A DNA stretch of 64,000 nucleotides, taken from assembly GCA_014529385.2 (NCBI GenBank), contig CM043968.1, forward strand, positions 129,681,018-129,745,017, given 5' to 3'. The notes beneath the pieces are model-generated. The model worked only from the letters and a program-made list of their open reading frames with translations, was not told where the DNA came from and ran no database searches. Source of the DNA: Adiantum capillus-veneris (Eukaryota > Streptophyta > Polypodiopsida > Polypodiales > Pteridaceae). Position 1 is the stretch's first letter. Each line of letters opens with the position of its first letter. Positions 59,575-64,000 of this stretch are shown here, piece by piece. The translations under genes and the position numbers were made by a program.

Positions 59575-62172
59575 AGAGAGAGAGAGAGAAAGAAAGAAAG
59601 AAAGATTTTTAACGTCTATGTCAGGCCGAAATCGGCCTATGAGACAAATCAAATGTACATTGTGTGTATGTCATCTGTCTATCGGAAAGACAAATGAAAC
59701 AAAATTGATACAAAACTGAGCTGAATGTAGGTAGTGGAGTATCTGAGGAGGGATGGAGCTCTATCTCTAGGGTTATATGCATGTCTGTATGCTCAAGGTA
59801 GTACAATCATGAGAATGCATCAAACTATCTAGCTCCATCCTGTACTAATGGGGGGGTGTAAGATGTGGTACATGGGTGGGTCTGGTGCCAAGGCTACCCG
59901 GATGAAAGCTGTCGGGTCAGCCCTCATCTGAGCCACTCGCTCCTCAGTGGCACGGCGCTCCCGGGCTCGGATCTCCTCGATCTGTCGGTGGTGGGAGCTC
60001 GCGCCCCTGTAGCCTGTGACTCGTGGTCGTCGTCTAGCTCGGTTCACCTCCGCCTGTGGGAGTGTCACTCCCCTCTGAGTGTCTGGTGAGGGGGGGGCGG
60101 AAATCCTCTGAAAGAAGTCTGTGAGCTGCGACTGTCTCCCCTCTGTCTGTGTAGCTGTGTGTGGCTGTAGTAGTGTGTCCCGATGGCTCTGTATCTCTAG
60201 TAAGAAACGTCCGAGCTGTCTCTGATCTCGAGATTCCATGATCTCTCGGAGAGTGGGCTGTCCTCTAAATAGGGCCTCATACCTGCCTCTGATCTCAGTG
60301 TATGCTCTGCATCTACATACAAAGTGCTCCTCACTCTCCACCTCCTCTGTGCAGGCTCTGCAGATTCGCTCCCCCCTGGGAACACCAGTATGTCTCCCGA
60401 TCTCAATCTCTAACCTGTGTGAAGCCACTCTCAGCTGACCAATCGCCACCCGTGAGCTATGTGGCATATATGTGTCCATGTAGCGTGGTCTCTGTATGAA
60501 CCCCCCAGACAGTATGGTGAGAAACTGGTCTCTGTAATCTGACATCCTCGTCCCCAAGCTAGGTGCCTCCCAGACTCTCCTAGTGTATAGCTGCCACAGA
60601 TCCTGTCTCAATACCAAGTTCCTCTCACTGCGAGAGAGGTGAACATATGGTGAGTGGGGGTCGTACTGGAATGGTGGTAGGCTCTCCATGTCAAGACCGT
60701 GTCCCTCAAACCATGCTCTGACCTGTGAGTACCATGCTCTCTCATGCCCATTCTCTGATAGCTGTATAGCTGCCTCAAATGCTCTACGGGTAAGTCTGTC
60801 AGGAGGTAGCTCTCTCATCCTCTGGATGAAGCAAACTGTCTGGAATAGTGCCTCTACAACCATAGGTGGTGTGGCGAGCTCGGCTCTAATAATGTCGTGT
60901 GGCACTGTCTTCTTGCTGCGGAGCAAGCGTGAGATCATATATACCTGTGGTCTCTCAAGTTGTGTCCACTGGTCAGCTGTCAATCCTGGTGCCCATATTG
61001 CCGCCGAGTACATCAAGGCCGGGGTGACTAAGGTGTCGAAAAGCCACCCCTTCGTGCGGGGCTCCTGAAAGTGTGCCTGGTGGCACCGCCGCTCTAGCAT
61101 GGCCAGAGCTGCATATCCTCGGGTGAGCCTGTCGACAGCAGCCTGCCTCATAGTGAAGGGTCCTGGTAGGCTGGTGAATGTGATGCCAAGGTAGACATAG
61201 GAGGTGACTACATCAACCTGTCCTCCTGCTGCTGTGAAGGTGGCGGCGCTCCTCACTGCACTGGATGTGTGAAAGATCATAACCTTGGTTTTGCCAAGGT
61301 TCACAGTCAACCCCCTGTGTGTGCTGAATTCGTCCAAGGCCTCAAGATGGCGTTGCAAGCCCTCGGGTGACTCTGAAATCAACACAATATCATCAGCATA
61401 TAACATGATGTGGACCGGAGTACCTGCTAAGTCGCTCCCCTCTCCCCCTGCTCGCAGTATGTAGTCGGAGATCTCGTCGATGTATAGCCCAAAGAGTGTC
61501 GGGGAGAGTGGGCATCCTTGCTTAACACCAATGGTGCTAGCAATGGTCTCTGAAAAACCGCCTGGGCAACGAACCCGACCCGTCACCCTCTCATATAGAG
61601 CATATATGGCCCAAATCATCTCTGTTGGTACCCCAATGCTGTGAAGGCGCTGGAAGAGTCTCTCGCGTGGGACTGTGTCAAAGGCCTTGCGGAAGTCCAC
61701 AAAGCAGCAGTAAAGCCTCTTCTTCCGCGCCTTTGCCCCATCAATGAGGCAGCGCAGAACGAAGATGTGGTCAATGGTGGAGAAAGCTCGTCTGAAACCT
61801 GCTTGACCTGGGGCTCGTAAACCCTCGATCTCTGCGTAGCAGCTGAGCTGTGCCTCAAGTACTGCTCCATATAGCTTGGCCATCGTGTGGCCAATCATGA
61901 TAGTCCTGTAGTTCCCTGGGTCCAGGGTGTCGCCAGATTTGTGGATAGGCACTATGGTGTGCTGTGTCCACTCCTCTGGGAAGCCCTCCCCTATAGCCCG
62001 GTTGAAGACATGTGCAATCAACGGGGCTATAGTGGAGGCCGCATAAATGATGTGCTCACTCTGTAATCCAGTATGGTCAGCTGATCGTCTGTGCTGCATG
62101 CGGCGTATGGCCCTCTCTACCATCTCTGCTGTAAAGGAGGAGCACGTGGGGCGAGGCTCGTGTGGTTGTGGA

Positions 62173-62233
<61 letters not shown>
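59575..62233 (-). mobile_element. 5'-truncated LINE inserted in PPR sequence
   Basis: A GC-richer block than its surroundings, bounded by GA repeats on both sides: the 3' tail lies at 59575-59607 (minus strand: TTTTTAATC-like text, then TTTC and TC repeats) and a 55-bp GA run at 62179-62233. PPR-like text on both sides (CATAGGTGATTGCA at left, GGCCTTTTCTTCGCATC at right) joins if the block is removed. It has an RT and zinc-finger region but no endonuclease, so the 5' part is missing, as is common for target-primed insertions. Confidence 0.8.
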
Positions 62234-62234
<1 letters not shown>

Positions 62235-62357
62235 CCTTTTCTTCGCATCCGGTGAAAACGACACAGAGCTTCCTTGCCACAACCGCGTTGGGCATGTCCT
62301 GCAATTAACGCATTCCAAGAGATTCACATTTTTCTCATCCACAACTTTTTCATACAT
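59829..62357 (-). CDS. LINE ORF2 C-terminal part: reverse transcriptase with CCHC-like zinc finger
   Basis: An 842-codon open frame. The first ~60 residues are translation of flank and GA repeat (SLSLSL), not native protein. RT begins about residue 76 (EMVERAIRRMQHRRSADHTG), then IVPIHKSGDTLDPGNYRTI, QAGFRRAFSTIDHIF, CFVDFRKAFDTVPRERLF, GVKQGCPLSPTLFGLYIDEI and the catalytic MLYADDIVLISES (about residue 320). A Cys/His finger lies near 664 (CRACTEEVESEEHFVCRC), as in many plant LINEs. Near residue 742 QSQLTDFF fits a PCNA-interacting box. The C-terminal tail is Arg-rich (RARRRPRVTG). RT copies element RNA into DNA at the nicked target. The endonuclease is absent, so this copy cannot move by itself. 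The lack of stops suggests a recent insertion. Confidence 0.85.
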
Positions 62358-63690
62358 TTAGCATACAAGTTGACCAATGCAATTGCCAAGCACAACATGT
62401 TTTTCCACCCATGTGAAGGTCTTGTGTAGGGCCAGAGCCTTCAAGGTGGAAGCATAGGTGATAGCATTTGGAGAAAGACAGCCTTCAAGGTGCATGGAAG
62501 CATAGGTGATTGCATTTGGAAAAAGGCCTTCCCTATGCATCTGCTTAAAACAGCCCAGAGCTTCCTTGCAGTGTAAAGGCGCAGCCTTCAAAGTATAGCA
62601 TAAGTGACTGCATCTACAACATTTGGCATTCATATCAACCAACACATTGCCAAGCGGTTAAAACAGCGCAGAGTTTCCTTGCAACAGTGATGTTGGGCAT
62701 ATCCTGCATTCCAAAAGACGACATTTCGAACAAAGCTCATCAAGAATTTTTCATGCTTTGACAAGGGAACCACATGTGGCATTTGCATCCGGTTCATAGA
62801 GCTTCCTTGCCACACCATGTTGGGCAACGTAAGGGCATAGGCCTTCAAGGCGCAAACGTAGGTGATTCCATCTAGAAAGAGGCCTTTTCTCTGTCGGTGA
62901 AAGAATACCAAGCTTCCTTCCCACAACCATGTCAGGCATATCTTGTCTTACAAATAGGACCATTGAAGCTAATGTTGGGAAGGAAGCTTTGGACCATTTT
63001 CAAGGTGCAAGCATAGGTGGTTTTATTTGGGGAAAGGCCTGCCCTTTGCATCTGGTGAAACAGCCCAGAACTTCCTTGCCAGAGCCTCATTGCCACAGCC
63101 ATATCCTGCAATCAACAACACACTCCAAGGGATGACAAGAGAACGACATTCCGGAGAGGATGCCCATCAAGAACTTTTCATGCTTTTGTTAGGGCACCAC
63201 AGTTGGCATACATATCTACTAAGGCACCACCATGTAGGACACCTTTTTCCATCAGCCCCTGATTATCAGGTAATCGACTTGAGTGACTACATGCATCGAG
63301 CAAGCTAAGAAATGTGATTGCAATTGGCGAGTTGACCTTACAATTTCAATCTTCCTTGACCAGCCCTTGATGTGCATATTCTCATATAACAGCATTCTAA
63401 GAGACTTTGCTTGGCTGTGTAGGGCCGCAGCCCTTCAAGGTTATGCATAGGTGATTGCATTTTGAGGTCAGATGATGGCATCATCTCAATCTCTCTCATA
63501 ATTTTGTCATAATGCCTTGCCTGCCCAAATAGTATAACACCATATTTTTGCCTCATGCTATCCAAAAGCACTTGGTTCTTGTCCAATAGACCTCCATGAC
63601 TACATGCATCAAGCACACTAAAAAAAGTGATTGCAGTTGAGGAGGTGACCTCGTGTTGCATCCAATAAAAACAGTTTCCGAGTTTCATTG
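62234..63690 (-). pseudogene. PPR pseudogene, right of LINE
   Basis: Degraded minus-strand PPR text in several frames: ITFFSVLDACSHGGLLDKNQ and QVLLDSMRQKYGV (about 63620-63540), ARHYDKIMREIEMMPSSD, VFWNAGYAQHHCCKETLRCF (about 62730-62660), EALGCFKQMHREG and PNAITYASTLKALA (about 62570-62440). A block encoding KEALGCF followed by GLSPNAITYA recurs near 63075-63005 and 62555-62450, and left of the LINE near 58810-58745. WNA-GYAQ and LDACSH motifs mark the PLS class, which includes RNA-editing factors. Repeats of the block suggest several motif sets or tandem copies. Confidence 0.68.
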
Positions 63691-64000
63691 GCTAGCCCTT
63701 CATGCATTGTTGGGTTGATTTCTGCATTGTTTTTTCCAATTTTATGTCATACAAAATTCCGAGTGAAATAGTAAATTAGCTTTAAATTAATGAGTACATG
63801 CGTCCCTTTTTGTGACACATGATGGTCGAACAAAAACCTTACCAAGAACTTTTTTTTGCTCTTATAAAGGCACCACATATTTGACCAAGACATCAACAAA
63901 GATACAATAAAAAAACGAAAAAGGAAACCAAAAAGAAACCTGTACATGTCAAAAATAGAGGGCAAGACACGATTTTTGGTGATGATGGACGCAGAAGATT
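63691..64000. other. No recognisable feature
   Basis: AT-rich end of the window. I see no coding motif or transposon end. Confidence 0.5.

Noticed and set aside
62160-62357. SLSLSL N-terminus as part of the LINE protein
   Set aside because: It is the GA microsatellite read in frame plus PPR-like flank; the LINE coding sequence starts after it.

Overview
The window looks like nuclear DNA from a large, repeat-rich vascular plant genome. Most of it is nested transposable elements, with decayed gene pieces and long microsatellites between them. No intact host gene is visible. Decayed PLS-type pentatricopeptide (PPR) reading frames at 58.7-63.7 kb, of the kind abundant in organelle RNA-editing factors, and the mix of Ty3/gypsy, Ty1/copia, LINE and Penelope-like elements would fit a fern or related plant. 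That assignment is inference.

Layout. 1-3.2 kb: a decayed unrecognised reading frame (minus) split by a solo gypsy LTR with a perfect 5-bp target duplication. 3.2-22.8 kb: gypsy-1, whose 5' LTR holds a 1.3-kb TTAA-flanked DNA transposon and whose pol holds two related Ty1/copia elements (copia-1 and copia-2, both minus), each with its own 5-bp target duplication. 22.8-28.1 kb: gypsy-2, a decayed chromovirus. 28.1-35.55 kb: gypsy-3, a relative of gypsy-1 with a solo copia LTR in its 5' LTR and no 3' LTR. 35.6-37.6 kb: a gene-like remnant (minus) with splice-site-like junctions. 38.7-41.25 kb: a reverse transcriptase fragment of Penelope-like type between two ~700-bp direct repeats. 41.4-42.9 kb: a gypsy integrase scrap. 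43-46 kb: featureless. 46.07-47.85 kb: a 441-bp foldback element and an array of nine short, almost fully palindromic units. 48-51 kb: mostly noncoding, with a short coding scrap and microsatellites. 51.2-57.3 kb: gypsy-5 (minus), split by a 2.8-kb non-autonomous LTR element. 58.3 kb: a small inverted-repeat element. 58.7-63.7 kb: PPR pseudogene pieces split by a 5'-truncated LINE with a long open reverse transcriptase frame.

The nesting gives a relative history: gypsy-1 predates both copia insertions and the TTAA element; gypsy-3 predates the copia solo LTR; gypsy-5 predates the 2.8-kb LTR element; the PPR sequence predates the LINE. Copia-2 (one in-frame stop between gag and the rest) and the LINE look youngest. 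The most unusual signals are the palindrome array, the Penelope-like arrangement, the TTAA element with its empty site readable in a sister LTR, the serine/arginine-rich Gag of gypsy-1 and gypsy-3, and a PCNA-box-like motif in the LINE.
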